Shown here: in pieces, positions 8,450 through 17,322 of the stretch | Layout of the letters: every line of letters starts with the position of its first letter | Numbering within the stretch: position 1 is the first letter of the stretch | Assembly (NCBI RefSeq): GCF_001940525.2 | Contig: NZ_CP019437.1 | Location: forward strand, 47,501 to 111,500 | Direction: 5' to 3' | From: Thioclava nitratireducens | GTDB lineage: Bacteria; Pseudomonadota; Alphaproteobacteria; Rhodobacterales; Rhodobacteraceae | Length of the DNA stretch: 64,000 nucleotides | Translations under genes and position numbers: made by a program | Notes under the pieces: model-generated | What the model was told of the DNA's origin: nothing | The model's input: the letters and a program-made list of their open reading frames with translations, nothing else | The model's database searches: none

Positions 8450-8566
8450 GCGTTGCCTAATTTTTAGTCACATTGCAAATCTGAAACGTGATTTTTCGCG
8501 GGTCCACATCTCGGGTCGGCCCGTGTAGATTGCGCGAAATTAAAACGCAGGCAGCGGAACAGGCAG

Positions 8567-10771
8567 ATGACTCAGAAAGGCGGAGGGCGCGGGCGCCTCG
8601 TGGCCGACAAACGCTATTCCTCTTCGAAGCAGAAACCCAAGGCATCGAAACCCGCCAAGCCGCGCAAGACTGCGCGCCGCGGCGGCGGCGGCGGTGGCAA
8701 GCCTCCCCGGCGGCAGGGACCGGTCACCGGCCTGATCATCGGCCTCGCGCGGCTGATCTGGCGCGTGATCTGGGGAATCGGCTGGCGACTCGCGATGATC
8801 GTCGCGCTCGTGGTGGGCGCGGCGACCCTGTATTTCTACTCGACCCTGCCAGACTACACGAAGCTGCTCGACGGCCGCACGCGCGGCTCGGTCACTATGC
8901 TCGACGATCAGGGCAAGGTCTTCGCCTGGCGCGGCGAAACCTTCGGCGGGCAGATCGACGCGAAGAACGTCTCCCCCTATCTGCGCGACGCCGTGGTCGC
9001 GACCGAGGACCGCCGCTTCTACCATCATTTCGGCATCTCGCCGCGCGGCATCGCCTCGGCGATGGCCATCAACATGCGCGAAGGGCGCGGCCCGTTTGAC
9101 GGCAACGGTGGCTCGACCATCACGCAGCAGACCGCCAAGCTTCTCTGCCTCGGCGTGAAGTTCGACCCGAAGAAGTGGAAGAACGAAGCCGCCTACGAAA
9201 ACGACTGCCGGTCGGGCGGTCTGCGCCGCAAGATCAAGGAAGTCCCTTACGCCTTCGCGCTGGAGCTGAAATACTCCAAGGACGAAATCCTCTCGATCTA
9301 TCTCAACCGCGCCTATCTCGGGGCCGGCGCGCGTGGCTTCGAGGCCGCGTCCGAGCGCTATTTCGGCATCTCGGCAGCGAATGTCGATCCGCAGCAGGCT
9401 GCAATGTTGGCGGGCCTTCTGAAAGCGCCGAGCTACTACGCCCCGACCTCCAGCCTGAAGCGCTCGCAAGAGCGGGCCGCGACCGTGCTCAGCCTGATGC
9501 ATGAGCAGGGCTACCTGACGGATCGTCAATATCTGGACGCGAAGAACAACCCCGCGACGCTGAGCCAAGCGGCGCAGAAACGCGCAGGCGGCTATTTCGC
9601 AGATTGGGTGATGGACACCATCCCCGACTTCCTGTCGCGCGACACGACCGAGGACGTGGTCATCAACACCACGCTCGATCAGCGCATCCAGTCCGCCGCC
9701 GAAGACGCGATGAAATCGGTCTACGAGAACAAGGTCTCGAAGGGGTCAAAAGCCGAGTCCGCGATCGTCGTGATGAGCGCGGATGGCGCCGTGCGGGGCA
9801 TGGTTGGCGGTCGGGCCACGAAGGTCTCGGGAGCGTTCAACCACGCCACGATGGCGCAACGCCAGACCGGCTCGACATTCAAGCCCTTCGTCTACGCGAC
9901 CGCGCTAGATCTGGGCTACACGCCGGATTCGATGGTCGATGACGCGCCGGTCACGGTGAAGATGCCCGGCTCGCCCGATTGGAGCCCGCGCAACTACGAG
10001 CGCAGCTACATGGGGCCGATCACGCTGACGACCGCACTGGAGCATTCGGTGAACGTCGCGACCGTGCGCGTCTCCGAGGCCGTTGGCCGTGAGAACGTCA
10101 TCAAGGTCGCGGAAGGCTTCGGCTTCGCGCAGGACCTGCCGAACCTGCCCTCGGTGGCGCTCGGCGTCGGGGAATCGGACTTGCTCGACATGACGGGGGC
10201 CTATGCAGGAATCCTCAATGGCGGCTCCTCGGTGCAACCCTATGGCCTGACCTCGCTGACACTGAAGGGCGACGATCAACCGCTCTTCGGCAAACCCGGC
10301 GGGATCGGTGAGCGGGTAATCTCGCAAAAAGCCGCACAGGAGCTGACCTACATGATGCGCCAGGTCGTGCTGCACGGCACCGGCCGCCGCGCCAATATCG
10401 ACGGCTACGAGATCGCGGGCAAGACCGGCACCACGCAGAGCGCCCGCGATGCCTGGTTCATCGGGTTCACCTCCGACTACGTGGTCGGCGTCTGGATGGG
10501 CAATGACGACAACTCGCCGCTGAAAGGCACCACCGGAGGCGGCCTGCCCGCCGAGATCTTCCACGAGACGATGAAGCGCGTGCTCGACGGCGAAGATCCC
10601 AAGCCGCTGCCGATGGCCCATCCGGGCGACTGGCAGGTGCCGGATCAGCAATATCAGGGCCAAAACCAGAGTGCGGGCCAGGCCCCTGCCCAGCGACAGC
10701 CGCAACGGCGACGCCGCGACCCGTCTCAGTCGATTCTGAACGAGCTGCTCAACATCTTCGGCAGCAATTGA
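8567..10771 (+). CDS. Bifunctional penicillin-binding protein 1A family
   Basis: A 734-residue class A PBP that polymerises and cross-links peptidoglycan in the periplasm. A basic cytoplasmic head (1-45) precedes a membrane anchor (about 75-95). The GT51 glycosyltransferase domain has its catalytic motif ATEDRRFYHHFG near residue 146. The transpeptidase domain has SxxK at Ser436 (GSTFKPF), SVN further on, and KTGTT at Lys619. A Gln/Arg-rich disordered tail ends the protein. The ATG at 8567 follows GGCAG; the N-terminal basic run is typical of alphaproteobacterial PBP1A. Monocistronic, ending at a 15-bp terminator. Confidence 0.93.
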   Translation: MTQKGGGRGRLVADKRYSSSKQKPKASKPAKPRKTARRGGGGGGKPPRRQGPVTGLIIGLARLIWRVIWGIGWRLAMIVALVVGAATLYFYSTLPDYTKLLDGRTRGSVTMLDDQGKVFAWRGETFGGQIDAKNVSPYLRDAVVATEDRRFYHHFGISPRGIASAMAINMREGRGPFDGNGGSTITQQTAKLLCLGVKFDPKKWKNEAAYENDCRSGGLRRKIKEVPYAFALELKYSKDEILSIYLNRAYLGAGARGFEAASERYFGISAANVDPQQAAMLAGLLKAPSYYAPTSSLKRSQERAATVLSLMHEQGYLTDRQYLDAKNNPATLSQAAQKRAGGYFADWVMDTIPDFLSRDTTEDVVINTTLDQRIQSAAEDAMKSVYENKVSKGSKAESAIVVMSADGAVRGMVGGRATKVSGAFNHATMAQRQTGSTFKPFVYATALDLGYTPDSMVDDAPVTVKMPGSPDWSPRNYERSYMGPITLTTALEHSVNVATVRVSEAVGRENVIKVAEGFGFAQDLPNLPSVALGVGESDLLDMTGAYAGILNGGSSVQPYGLTSLTLKGDDQPLFGKPGGIGERVISQKAAQELTYMMRQVVLHGTGRRANIDGYEIAGKTGTTQSARDAWFIGFTSDYVVGVWMGNDDNSPLKGTTGGGLPAEIFHETMKRVLDGEDPKPLPMAHPGDWQVPDQQYQGQNQSAGQAPAQRQPQRRRRDPSQSILNELLNIFGSN

Positions 10772-10787
10772 GCGAGTAGACCCGAAA

Positions 10788-10826
10788 AAGAAGAACGCCC
10801 GGACCGCTGGCCCGGGCGTTCTTCTT
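10788..10826. terminator. Bidirectional terminator between PBP1A and mlaC
   Basis: AAGAAGAACGCCCGG pairs perfectly over 15 bp with CCGGGCGTTCTTCTT around a nine-base loop. The A-rich 5' side and T-rich 3' side suit termination of both convergent genes. Confidence 0.88.
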
Positions 10827-10863
10827 CTCGACAGGCGCTCACCCGGGCCGAAACCCGAACCGC

Positions 10864-11493
10864 TTACCCGGCCCGCTTCAAGTCCTCGATCATCGCGTCG
10901 ATATTGCCGCGGCGCCGGTCGAGCATCGCACCGATCTCCGCACGCTCGGAGGCAAGCATGTTTACTCCTTCGACGATCAGGTTGAAGAACTTGTCGCTGC
11001 CCGAGCGATCGGAGACCTGCCACAGAACCTCGAACGGCGCCTGCCCCGGCAAGCTCGCGAGTGTCTTGACCTCGTAGAAGGTCTTGACCGGACGCGCGCC
11101 CTGTATCTGGAACTTCGCCCCCTGAAACTCTCGGAAGCGCTTGCCGTATTTGCGCGAGAGATAGCCCTGGAACGCCTTGGTGAAGGCCGAAAGCTGCGCC
11201 GGGCTCGCCTGCCGCGCCGCGACACCCAGCGCCGAGCGCGCGATGACGTTCACATCGGCATATCTCGCGAAAATCCGCTCGAACATCGCGTAGAGGGCGG
11301 AACCGGTGCGACCAGAAGCGATGGCCGCATTTACATCGTTCACCGCTTTCTGGATCAGCGACCGCGCCTGTGCATCCGTCAGCGCGAAAGCCGACCCCGG
11401 CAACAGCGCCGCCGCGACACCCGCCGCGCCGAGGCCCAGAACATGTCGCCTACTGCGGCAGTAAGTCTTCGTAGGGATCGTAGGCATTCGCAT
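10864..11493 (-). CDS. mlaC: MlaC/Ttg2D family phospholipid-binding protein
   Basis: A 209-residue periplasmic carrier in maintenance of outer-membrane lipid asymmetry. It shuttles phospholipid between MlaA and the inner-membrane MlaFEDB transporter, which is not in the window. The start at 11493 is chosen because AGGAGG sits six bases before it; this makes a 44-nt overlap with mlaA. The signal peptide (1-37) contains SRRHVLG with Arg15-Arg16, a twin-arginine-like motif, then a hydrophobic stretch and an AFA cleavage site. Export by Tat would be unusual for E. coli MlaC. The MlaC fold is recognisable in FTKAFQGYLSRKYGKRF and the following beta strands. Confidence 0.87.
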   Translation of the reverse strand: MRMPTIPTKTYCRSRRHVLGLGAAGVAAALLPGSAFALTDAQARSLIQKAVNDVNAAIASGRTGSALYAMFERIFARYADVNVIARSALGVAARQASPAQLSAFTKAFQGYLSRKYGKRFREFQGAKFQIQGARPVKTFYEVKTLASLPGQAPFEVLWQVSDRSGSDKFFNLIVEGVNMLASERAEIGAMLDRRRGNIDAMIEDLKRAG

Positions 11494-12226
11494 CGCTGGC
11501 CTCCTCGCCGTTGAGTTCGTAGCGCCGGTTCTGCAGATACAGAAGCCGACTCTGGGCATAGCTGTCGGCACTATCGTACAGGATCGAATCGACAGTCGTG
11601 CCATACATGTCGCGCTTCGCGATCTTGCCGCCGAAGCGCAGCGCGCCCGCGGCGATCCGCTCCTTGTCGGGCAGTGCGTTCAGCGGATCGATCACGAAAT
11701 CGACCACCATCCCGACCGTATCGCGCGTCGTGGACGGGCCGAAGATCGGCAATTCCTGGTAATTTCCTTCGCCCACGCCCCAGACATGCAGCGTCTCGCC
11801 GAAATCGGTATCCGTCTCGGGCAGCGAAAAATCAGTCCCCGCCGGGTCGAAGATGCCGCCCAGCCCGATCGTCGAGTTGATGAAGAAGCGGAAAGTATTC
11901 TTCACGGCCGGCTCGGGGCGCCCTTGCAGGAGCGAGTTGAGCACTTTGCCCGGAAGGCTGAGATTGCTGCCGACGTTATAAAGCGTCTTCGTGAGCGGAC
12001 CGGGCGGGCTCGTATCGGCCGGATCGCCCCGGAAGAACGCCGAATCAAGCTGCTTGTTGAACGCGTGGGTCTTGCGATTGGTGGCCTCGTAGGGGTCGTG
12101 AATACCCGTTGCGGGCGGTGCAGGCGCGCAGGCGGCCATCCCCAGCGCGAGCGCCGCAATCAAAGCCACCGCAGGCCGCAGCGCGCGCGGACGCGCCGAA
12201 GCTCTTTGTTCAATCCACTGCGCCAA
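11450..12226 (-). CDS. mlaA: MlaA (VacJ) outer-membrane lipoprotein
   Basis: A 258-residue lipoprotein that removes mislocalised phospholipid from the outer leaflet of the outer membrane. The signal peptide ends in a lipobox (GMAAC) with lipidated Cys33. The VacJ domain starts with DPYEATNRKTHAFN and includes the conserved NxTIGLGGIFDPA and ETLHVWGVGEGNY segments and the IDPLNAL stretch. Its stop lies inside mlaC, the downstream partner, so the two are translationally linked. The gene is divergent from the type I secretion pair across about 215 nt. Confidence 0.94.
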   Translation of the reverse strand: MAQWIEQRASARPRALRPAVALIAALALGMAACAPAPPATGIHDPYEATNRKTHAFNKQLDSAFFRGDPADTSPPGPLTKTLYNVGSNLSLPGKVLNSLLQGRPEPAVKNTFRFFINSTIGLGGIFDPAGTDFSLPETDTDFGETLHVWGVGEGNYQELPIFGPSTTRDTVGMVVDFVIDPLNALPDKERIAAGALRFGGKIAKRDMYGTTVDSILYDSADSYAQSRLLYLQNRRYELNGEEASDANAYDPYEDLLPQ

Positions 12227-12304
12227 AGTCGCTCCCCCTTCGTTGCGGCTTCAGTCCTGAAATAGATAGAGCGCATCCGGCCTTGTCGCAACGCGAGAGA
12301 CGCA

Positions 12305-12318
12305 GAACTCCGGAGTTC
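12305..12318. repeat. 14-bp perfect palindrome in the mlaA/ABC divergent spacer
   Basis: GAACTCCGGAGTTC is fully self-complementary and lies midway between the divergent mlaA and type I ABC genes. A second weaker dyad, CGTTC-N9-GAACG (12325-12343), follows. These are candidate operators; no regulator is assigned. Confidence 0.45.
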
Positions 12319-12440
12319 CGGACCCGTTCGATAGAATTGAACGAAAAAGATCGCGGGAATTAACACCCTGTTCAGCGCGCGTGCGCCACTCTCGACATGC
12401 GCGGCGCTCCAAGCAGCGCCCCCATCTCGGGGAGGGCACG

Positions 12441-14204
12441 ATGCCATATTCCAACACCGAAGAAGCGGTCATCAAACGCAACATCATCAAGGGCCGACGC
12501 GAAATGGCCCGCCTGCTGCGCGGGGTGCGTGGGCAATTTGCACTGGTCGCGATATTCGCCGCCTTCATCAATGTACTCGTCCTCGCCGGGCCCCTGTTCA
12601 TGTTGCAGGTCTACGACCGCGTGCTGCCCGCACGGTCGCTGCCGACGCTGATCAACCTGTTCCTGCTGGTGGCCTTTCTGTTCATGATGATGGGCGTGCT
12701 CGATTGGGCACGGGGCCGCCTGCTCGCCCGGATCGGCGCGGATCATCAGCGCGGCCTCGAAAGGCGCGTGTTCGACGCCGCCATCGTCGACGCGACGGTC
12801 AACACGCAGGAGCGGTCGTCCAACAACGCCCTGCGCGATCTGGAAATTCTACAGCGTTACTATGCCTCCCCAGTCGCGGCAGCGGTGTTCGATCTGCCTT
12901 GGACGCCGCTCTATCTCGGGGTGCTGTTCGTCTTCCATCCCTGGCTCGGCGCATTGGCTTTTGCCGGGGGCGCCGCACTGATCCTGCTTTCATTCGCGAC
13001 GCAATTCGTCACGCGCGCGCGGCTGGATGAGACGGCGCAGCTGGAGAACAAGGCCCGCTACCTGGGAAACGACTTTCTTCGACAGATCGAAACCATCGTT
13101 TCGCTTGGCATGCGTGAAAGCGGTTTCAAGCGCTGGCAGGCGGCGCGGCACGAATCCATGAACAACGCAATTCACACCACGGATGTCAGCGGCAGCTTCC
13201 ACGCCGTGATGCGCGCCCTGCGGCTGCTCCTGCAAACCTCGATGCTCGCCCTCGGCGCCTACCTGGTACTGCAGGGTGAGGTGAGCGCCGGGGCGATGGT
13301 CGCAGCCTCGATCCTGATGGGCCGTGCGCTCGCGCCGGTCGAACTCGCCGTGGGCGGCTGGACGCAATGGCAGGGCGCCAGCCTTGCTCGCGACCGGCTG
13401 GCTGCCCTTCTCGGCGCCCACCCGCCGGAGCGAAAGGGCTCCGAATGGATCACGCCGAAGCCCCAGCTCACCGTGGAAGGCCTCACCATTCGCCCTGCGA
13501 CGTCCGACCGCGCGACGCTCGACATGATCAGCTTCTCACTCGAACCCGGCGAAGCGCTCGGGGTGATCGGTCCGCTCGGTGCGGGCAAATCAGTTCTCGC
13601 GCGCAGCCTGTGCAACTTCCACCGCCCCAGCGCCGGCACGATCCGCCTCGACGATGTGCCGCTCGACCAATACGACCGCGACAACCTCGGGCGGCTGATC
13701 GGTTATCTGCCGCAATCGATCTCCTTTTTCCCCGGCACGGTAGCCGAGAATATCGCCCGGCTCGATCCAGCGCCGGACAAGGACCGGGTCATCGCCGCCG
13801 CAAAACGTGCTGGCGCGCACCAGATGATTCTCAAACTGCCCGCCGGATATGACACGCCGATCGAGTTCGAGGGAGCATCGCTTTCCGATCGTCAGCGCCA
13901 GCTCGTCGCGCTTTCGCGCGCGCTCTATCACGATCCGATACTCCTCGTTCTCGACGAGCCCAACCTGTTGCTGAACGGTGATGCCGGGCCGGGCCTTCAT
14001 GCGATGCTGAGCGATCTGAAAGCGCATGGCGGCGCGGCGATCGTGATGACCAACAGCCCCGGGGCACTCGCTGAATGCGACCGTATCCTTGTGCTCGATC
14101 GAGGTGCGCAGCGCGCGCTCGGCGCGCGCGACGACGTTCTCAAGCGCATGATCGCCTCGGCCACCAAATCCCGTGTTGTGCCCGCCGCGGACAGTGCGGC
14201 GTGA
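12441..14204 (+). CDS. Type I secretion ABC permease/ATPase with degenerate motifs
   Basis: A 587-residue fused membrane/ATPase protein of the PrtD type. An exporter transmembrane domain (about 20-310) with a PLFMLQVYDRVLP helix precedes an ABC domain (about 345-570). Walker A GPLGAGKS is at 377-384 and Walker B LLVLDEP, with catalytic Glu506, at 501-507. The signature is LSDRQ (481-485) instead of LSGGQ, and the H-loop His is replaced by Asn538 (MTNSP). The start at 12441 follows GGGAGGGCACG; an upstream ATG at 12381 lacks a good site. Its stop overlaps the fusion-protein gene by 4 nt. No adjacent secreted substrate or TolC is seen. Confidence 0.88.
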   Translation: MPYSNTEEAVIKRNIIKGRREMARLLRGVRGQFALVAIFAAFINVLVLAGPLFMLQVYDRVLPARSLPTLINLFLLVAFLFMMMGVLDWARGRLLARIGADHQRGLERRVFDAAIVDATVNTQERSSNNALRDLEILQRYYASPVAAAVFDLPWTPLYLGVLFVFHPWLGALAFAGGAALILLSFATQFVTRARLDETAQLENKARYLGNDFLRQIETIVSLGMRESGFKRWQAARHESMNNAIHTTDVSGSFHAVMRALRLLLQTSMLALGAYLVLQGEVSAGAMVAASILMGRALAPVELAVGGWTQWQGASLARDRLAALLGAHPPERKGSEWITPKPQLTVEGLTIRPATSDRATLDMISFSLEPGEALGVIGPLGAGKSVLARSLCNFHRPSAGTIRLDDVPLDQYDRDNLGRLIGYLPQSISFFPGTVAENIARLDPAPDKDRVIAAAKRAGAHQMILKLPAGYDTPIEFEGASLSDRQRQLVALSRALYHDPILLVLDEPNLLLNGDAGPGLHAMLSDLKAHGGAAIVMTNSPGALAECDRILVLDRGAQRALGARDDVLKRMIASATKSRVVPAADSAA

Positions 14205-15535
14205 GTGACGCGGACGTCCGTTCAGGACAGGAGAGCCGTCGCCAGGCCTCTTCGCTCCATCGCGTTCCGATCGGCTGCGGTCTCGCGGCGATCGTCGCCT
14301 TGTTCATCGGATGCGCCATATGGCTGACCTTCACGCGGCTCGCCGGACTGATCCAAGCCTCGGGCCGCATCGAAGTCGATAGTTCCCGACACGTGATCGA
14401 GCATCCGACGGGTGGGATCATCGATAAAGTCTACGTCAAAAGCGGCGATCACGTCACCCGCGGCCAAGTGCTTATACGGCTCGATGCGGATGATATCCGC
14501 ACCGAGCTGGCTATCGTGGAAGCCTCGGAGTTCGCGGTTCAGGCCCAGCGGGCGCGTCTGCAGGCCGAACGAGACGGGACCGAAAGGATCGCTTATCCGG
14601 CACGCCTGTGGGAGGCGGCCAAGCACCGCGAAGATGTCGCGAAGCTGGTCGAGGGGCAGAAGGCTATTTTCGAGGCCCGCAAACAATCTTTCGCCCAGCA
14701 ACGCGCGGATATGGCGCGGCAGATCCAGCAAATCAGCGCCGAGCGCGACGGAATCGACACTCAGGTCTCGGCCTTGGAACGCGAGGAGCGATTGATCGAA
14801 AAGGAACTGTCCCTCCGCGAACGGCTGAAGGATCGTGGACTTGCGACCTCGGCGCAAATCCTCGCACTCACCCGCGAGCAGGTTTCGCTGGAGCGACAAC
14901 TCGGCGCGCTGCGCGCCCAGAAAACGCAACTTACGGTGCAAAGCGGCGGCGTGGTACTCACCGCGTCGCGGCTGCAGTCGCAACGCCGGGAGGAAATCGA
15001 ATCGCAACTCGAGTCCCGCAACGCCCGTGCCATCGAACTCTCGGCGCGCGCGACCCATCTGCGCCGCGAACTGGCGCGGCGCACCCTGCGCGCCCCGGTC
15101 AACGGCACGGTGCACGACGTACGTCTGCGCGGCGCGCACGCGGTGCTGCGCCCGGCGGAAATGGCGATGGCGATCGTCGAAACCGGACGGCCGCTTGTTA
15201 TCAATGCCAGGATCGATCCGATCAACGTCGATGGCGTCGCAGCGGGCCAGAGCGCGATCCTGCGCTTCCCCGGTTTGTCGCGGCGAATATCCAGCGATTT
15301 GATCGGAAAGCTCACCCGGATTTCCCCCGATACGCTGACCGACCCGGTGACGGGGGAGAGCTATTACCAAGTGCAGGTCACCTTCGACATTGGGCAGCTC
15401 GACACGGAGGAAAGCTCCCTCTTGGTTCCCGGGATGCCCACAGAGGTCTTCCTGCAAACCGAGCCGGTCTCGCCAATCCGCTACCTGCTCAGCCCCTTCC
15501 TCGATTTCTTCGCACTTGGGGGAGCGGCAGGATGA
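14201..15535 (+). CDS. Type I secretion membrane fusion protein (HlyD/PrtE family)
   Basis: A 444-residue adaptor that links the preceding ABC exporter to an outer-membrane channel. A cytoplasmic tail of about 20 residues and one anchor (about 25-46) lead to a beta-lipoyl half (VIEHPTGGIIDKVYVKSGD), a very long coiled coil (about 90-300, rich in QQRADMARQIQQI-type heptads), the second lipoyl half (RRTLRAPVNGTVHDV) and a C-terminal beta domain. The start is a GTG at 14201 forming a GTGA overlap with the ABC stop. Upstream in-frame ATGs lie within the ABC gene and give unlikely Arg/Cys-rich sequence. It ends 18 nt from the convergent lytic transglycosylase. Confidence 0.88.
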   Translation: MSDADVRSGQESRRQASSLHRVPIGCGLAAIVALFIGCAIWLTFTRLAGLIQASGRIEVDSSRHVIEHPTGGIIDKVYVKSGDHVTRGQVLIRLDADDIRTELAIVEASEFAVQAQRARLQAERDGTERIAYPARLWEAAKHREDVAKLVEGQKAIFEARKQSFAQQRADMARQIQQISAERDGIDTQVSALEREERLIEKELSLRERLKDRGLATSAQILALTREQVSLERQLGALRAQKTQLTVQSGGVVLTASRLQSQRREEIESQLESRNARAIELSARATHLRRELARRTLRAPVNGTVHDVRLRGAHAVLRPAEMAMAIVETGRPLVINARIDPINVDGVAAGQSAILRFPGLSRRISSDLIGKLTRISPDTLTDPVTGESYYQVQVTFDIGQLDTEESSLLVPGMPTEVFLQTEPVSPIRYLLSPFLDFFALGGAAG

Positions 15536-15553
15536 AGGTTCGGCCCGACACGG

Positions 15554-16732
15554 TCACAACCGATCGAGCAAGGCGCGCGTCGGCCAACCGTCCGCAGGCA
15601 GTCCGAGCTTCTCCTGCGCCGTCTGGACTGCGTTACGAGTGTTCGCGCCAAGGATGCCGTCCACCGCACCCACGTCATAGCCCTTCTCAACGAGCTTTTG
15701 CTGCAGCCGCTTCATCTGCGCCACGCTCAGTCCCGGTTCCGGCGCGCCGGGATCGAGGCGCGGCGCTCCTTCGAGGCGTGTGGCAAAATAGGCCGCGCTG
15801 GTGACGTAGACGAAGCTCTTGTTCCACTCGAACAGCACGCGGAAATTCGGATAGACGATAAAGGCGGGCCCCTTGCGCCCCATCGGCAAAAGGATCGATC
15901 CGCGCAGGCTGCTGGCAAGCTGCCCTTGCCGCGCACGCACCCCGCGTGCCTTCCAATCGGAGACCGGCAATTCAGTCGTCAGCCCGGTCTTGGACCAATC
16001 GAGATCGTCAGGCACCGTGACCTCTTGCATCCACGGCTCGTTCGGCCGCCAACCCATATCGCGCAGCATATTCGCTCCCGACATCAGCGCATCGGGGGCG
16101 GACGTCTTCAGACGCACATGCCCATCGCCATCGCCGTCGACACCGTTGCGGAGGATGTCGTCCGGCAGCATCTGCACCTGCCCGATTTCTCCCGCCCAGG
16201 CACCGGTGGTTCGCTGGGGATCGAAATCGCCGCGCCGGAAAAGCTTGCCCGCAGCGATCACCTGCGGGCGGAACAGCGCGGGCCGACGGCAATCATGGGC
16301 CAGCGTCAGAAGCGCGTCGCGGGTGTTGAAATCGCCCTGCACCGCGCCGTAATCCGTCTCGAGAGCCCAGAACGCCAGCAGCACCCCGCGCGAGACGCCA
16401 TAGGTCTGCTCCATCCGGTCGAAGGTCTTCGCATAGCGCTTGGCGTTCTTTGCCCCGTTAACCATCCGGTTCTTGCTGATCACCGCGCTCGCAAATTCGA
16501 GGAATGTCTTGCGAAACACCCCTTGCGCCCGGTCCGCCCGCAGCACGGCCGGGCTCTGCCGCGCACCGGCGAGGAACGCATCAACCTGTCGCGCGTTCAG
16601 TCCAGCCGCCTGCAGATCGCTGCGAATTCCGGACAGGAAACCGGACCAGCTCCCGCCGCACTGCGCATGGGCCAAGCCGGGGGTGAGCATGGGCGAGAAA
16701 GCGAGGGTCAGAATGAGCAAAGCCTTACGCAT
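15554..16732 (-). CDS. Lytic murein transglycosylase with peptidoglycan-binding domain
   Basis: A 392-residue secreted MltB-like (SLT_2) enzyme that cleaves the glycan strand to give 1,6-anhydroMurNAc ends. A signal peptide (1-23, LAHAQ) is followed by the catalytic domain. The catalytic Glu125 lies in FWALETDYGA, and WAGEIGQVQMLPDDILRNG is the conserved substrate-binding region. A C-terminal PG_binding_1 domain (about 330-392, VAQMKRLQQKLVEKGYDVG...DGILGANTRNAV) anchors it to the wall. No lipobox, so it is soluble rather than a lipoprotein. It is convergent with the secretion operon, with only 18 nt between them. Confidence 0.92.
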   Translation of the reverse strand: MRKALLILTLAFSPMLTPGLAHAQCGGSWSGFLSGIRSDLQAAGLNARQVDAFLAGARQSPAVLRADRAQGVFRKTFLEFASAVISKNRMVNGAKNAKRYAKTFDRMEQTYGVSRGVLLAFWALETDYGAVQGDFNTRDALLTLAHDCRRPALFRPQVIAAGKLFRRGDFDPQRTTGAWAGEIGQVQMLPDDILRNGVDGDGDGHVRLKTSAPDALMSGANMLRDMGWRPNEPWMQEVTVPDDLDWSKTGLTTELPVSDWKARGVRARQGQLASSLRGSILLPMGRKGPAFIVYPNFRVLFEWNKSFVYVTSAAYFATRLEGAPRLDPGAPEPGLSVAQMKRLQQKLVEKGYDVGAVDGILGANTRNAVQTAQEKLGLPADGWPTRALLDRL

Positions 16733-16927
16733 GGGGGCCTCCGGATTGCGCGGTTACCCTCAACGCTATCTTGGGCGACCCAGAGCGACAACCCGATGTG
16801 CCAGCCGTGCAAGCCGTTGCAATTTCAGCACTCTTCGCAGACGCAGCATCGGATCATCTAAATGGTTAACTTGCTTTTTACATTGGTGTGATCAGCATGG
16901 AGCATGGGGAAGCTGTTGGAGGATGTC

Positions 16928-17275
16928 ATGGAATTCCTGCCCAAGGAGGTCCTTGAAGGACTGCGCGCCGCGCAGAAGCGCGATGCGGCGAAAAAGGCGC
17001 GCCTGCGGGTTCTCGCGGGCGGCCAGATCTGGCCGGTGCTGCGCCGGGTTCCAGGCGGATTCGCGCTGGACGCGGACGAGGTCACGCATCTGCGCGGTCA
17101 TGTCGATCTTTACGACGGCGAGACCCATGTCGCGACCTGCCTGATCGTGGCGTCGGAGATTCAGGGCCATGAGTTGATCTGCACCGTGAAGCGGGAAACC
17201 GCGGTCAGCGATCGCGCAGCGCTGGACTTCGTGCAGGAAGCGCCGACGCTCTCGGGCTACCTGACGAAGCTCTGA
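16928..17275 (+). CDS. Conserved hypothetical protein, 115 aa
   Basis: I do not recognise the family. The product is soluble, with a basic N-terminal helix (LEGLRAAQKRDAAKKARLRV) followed by a predicted beta-rich region (GGQIWPVLRRVPGGFALDAD, HLRGHVDLYDG) and a short C-terminal helix. The start at 16928 is preferred over ATG 16904 because GGAGG lies five bases upstream. It has its own spacer of about 190 nt from the divergent lytic transglycosylase and ends at a clear terminator, so it looks like a real monocistronic gene. The strand-rich middle resembles a PilZ-like barrel only superficially; the RxxxR and DxSxxG motifs are absent. Confidence 0.75.
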   Translation: MEFLPKEVLEGLRAAQKRDAAKKARLRVLAGGQIWPVLRRVPGGFALDADEVTHLRGHVDLYDGETHVATCLIVASEIQGHELICTVKRETAVSDRAALDFVQEAPTLSGYLTKL

Positions 17276-17296
17276 GCGAGCTAGAGATTTCAAAGG

Positions 17297-17322
17297 AAAG
17301 GGCCGGAAAACCGGCCCTTTTT
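17297..17322 (+). terminator. Terminator between the 115-aa gene and the C-S lyase gene
   Basis: GGGCCGG AAAA CCGGCCC followed by TTTTT. It faces the plus-strand gene; the stop codon of the minus-strand aminotransferase abuts its right edge at 17322. Confidence 0.88.

Noticed and set aside
6539..8467. A 642-codon plus-strand open frame opposite glnK-amtB
   Set aside because: Lies over two unambiguous genes and their spacer; strongly Asp/Arg/His-rich, no recognisable domain.
16800..16862. 21-codon ORF (MCQPCKPL...) before the 115-aa gene
   Set aside because: No ribosome site and no sign of conservation; likely chance.
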